Of a stretch of DNA of 5,310 bases, positions 4,615 through 5,310 are shown one piece after another; within the stretch, counting starts at the first letter, position 1; each line of letters begins with the position of its first letter. A program made the translations under genes and the position numbers. This DNA comes from a bacterium ADurb.Bin374. Its GTDB lineage: Bacteria > Riflebacteria > Ozemobacteria > Ozemobacterales > Ozemobacteraceae. A model generated the notes under the pieces. The model made no database searches. It worked only from the letters and a program-made list of their open reading frames with translations, and was not told the origin of the DNA. The stretch lies in assembly GCA_002068715.1 (NCBI GenBank), contig MWAR01000355.1, positions 1 through 5,310 on the forward strand, written 5' to 3'.

Positions 4615-5310
4615 CTATGTCGCTCGCGCAACCGCTTTGGGAGCGGCTTCCCGGCGCAGGAGCGCTTTCGCGAAGGCAAGGCCTTCGGCGCCCGTGCGGC
4701 CGAGCATCCGGGCGATCTCTGCTTCACGCTCGGTTTTGCGGACCTCCCCGATCCTGACGATGGTCTCTCCTCCAATCACCTGCTTGGTGACCGTGAAGTG
4801 CCGGTCCGCCTCCTTGGCGATCTGGTGCAGATGGGTCACAAGCACCACCTGTTTCTTCCGGGAAAGCCGTTCGAGGCTTTCAGCGACCGCTTCGGCCGTC
4901 GTGCCGCCGATGCCGGCGTCGATCTCGTCGAACAGGAGCGTCGGCAGTTCATCGCCCTCGGCGAGGATCTGCTTTAGCGCCAGCGCGACGCGGGACAGTT
5001 CGCCTCCCGAAGCGATCTTGCGAAGCGGGCCGCCGGGGGCACCTGGATTGAGCGAGACGAGGAACTCGATGGTTTCCTGGCCGGCTGGCCCGATCTGGAC
5101 AGGCCTCATCTCGATTGTAAAGCGGGCGGCATTGAAACCGAGTTGCTCCATGACCGTGGAAACCTGCTTTTCGAGACGAGCGGCGATCGCCCTCCGGGCT
5201 TTCGTCACATCGTCGGCAGCCTCCGCCAGACGGGCCGCAGCTTCGTTCAGGGCCTGCTTCAGCCTGTTCCGGCTCGAGTCCGGCGCGGTGAGTTCGGCAA
5301 CTTCGCGTTT
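4615..5310 (-). CDS. recN: DNA repair protein RecN, C-terminal part (runs off the window)
   Basis: An SMC-like ATPase that acts in recombinational repair of double-strand breaks. The visible 231 residues are the C-terminal part of a protein of usually about 550-570 aa; the N-terminal Walker A half lies outside. It begins inside the coiled coil (a charged, Ala-rich run with residues KREVAEL first). Then come the ABC signature SGGELSR (visible residues 101-107), Walker B LLFDEID (125-131) followed by AGIGG, and the H-loop VTHLHQIA (158-165). The end holds EIARMLG (visible 198-204), which is typical of RecN. The frame is open through base 5310, so the GTG at 5208 is internal and not a start. The stop is TAG at 4617-4615, one base before the terminator stem. 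All visible catalytic motifs are intact. The short Ala/Arg-rich tail after EIARMLG is unremarkable. Confidence 0.96.
   Translation of the reverse strand, partial: KREVAELTAPDSSRNRLKQALNEAAARLAEAADDVTKARRAIAARLEKQVSTVMEQLGFNAARFTIEMRPVQIGPAGQETIEFLVSLNPGAPGGPLRKIASGGELSRVALALKQILAEGDELPTLLFDEIDAGIGGTTAEAVAESLERLSRKKQVVLVTHLHQIAKEADRHFTVTKQVIGGETIVRIGEVRKTEREAEIARMLGRTGAEGLAFAKALLRREAAPKAVARAT

Noticed and set aside
4557..4775. 72-aa minus-strand frame overlapping the recN end and the HU promoter
   Set aside because: Arg/Ser/Pro-rich out-of-frame reading of recN that runs through the terminator, with no support as a gene.
5206..5208. GTG at 5208 as the start of a short protein
   Set aside because: The frame continues without a stop to base 5310 with RecN-like coiled-coil residues, so this is an internal valine codon of recN.
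1..5310. Search by eye for tRNA, rRNA, CRISPR repeats, transposase genes, terminal inverted repeats and phage genes
   Set aside because: None seen. The only notable inverted repeats are the two terminators and the short palindrome at 1275-1284.

Overview
The window is a compact stretch of a GC-rich bacterial chromosome. RecN, an HU-family DNA-binding protein and type IV pilus / type II secretion (T4P/T2SS) type genes point to a bacterium, most likely one with a Gram-negative type envelope. The sequence does not fix the phylum. The HEAT/TPR plus divergent pilus-ATPase style recalls deltaproteobacterial or candidate-phylum lineages such as Riflebacteria/Ozemobacteria, but that is only an impression.

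Left part (1-4153, plus strand): five co-directional genes, probably one operon. They are (i) the 3' part of a HEAT-repeat/TPR scaffold protein cut by the window edge; (ii) and (iii) two consecutive PilT-family ATPase homologues, 353 and 346 aa; (iv) a GspG-like pseudopilin with a textbook prepilin cleavage site; and (v) a second, paralogous pseudopilin lacking the conserved Glu at mature position 5. Genes ii-v are tightly packed (7-nt gap, 4-nt ATGA overlap, 14-nt overlap), which suggests translational coupling. An 84-nt gap with two tiny ORFs, each with a Shine-Dalgarno-like sequence, separates gene i from gene ii.

The most unusual point is that both PilT-like proteins are degenerate in catalytic motifs, in a largely complementary way. 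The first keeps the Walker A Lys-Thr but has lost the Walker B Glu and both His-box histidines. The second keeps the Asp-box and the first His-box histidine but has Ile in place of the Walker A lysine. They may form a hetero-oligomeric or regulatory assembly acting on a pseudopilus built from the two pseudopilins. This is inference. No platform protein (PilC/GspF), extension ATPase (PilB/GspE), secretin or prepilin peptidase lies in the window, so those would have to be supplied from elsewhere.

Centre (4154-4219): a perfect 18-bp inverted repeat flanked by A and T runs, a bidirectional intrinsic terminator between the pilus-type operon and the convergent HU gene.

Right part (4220-5310, minus strand): an HU-family DNA-binding protein with a GTG start and a strong Shine-Dalgarno, a short AT-richer promoter region, an intrinsic terminator immediately after recN, and the C-terminal 231 residues of RecN running off the right edge. 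These are ordinary housekeeping genes. I saw no tRNA, rRNA, CRISPR array, insertion sequence or phage gene.
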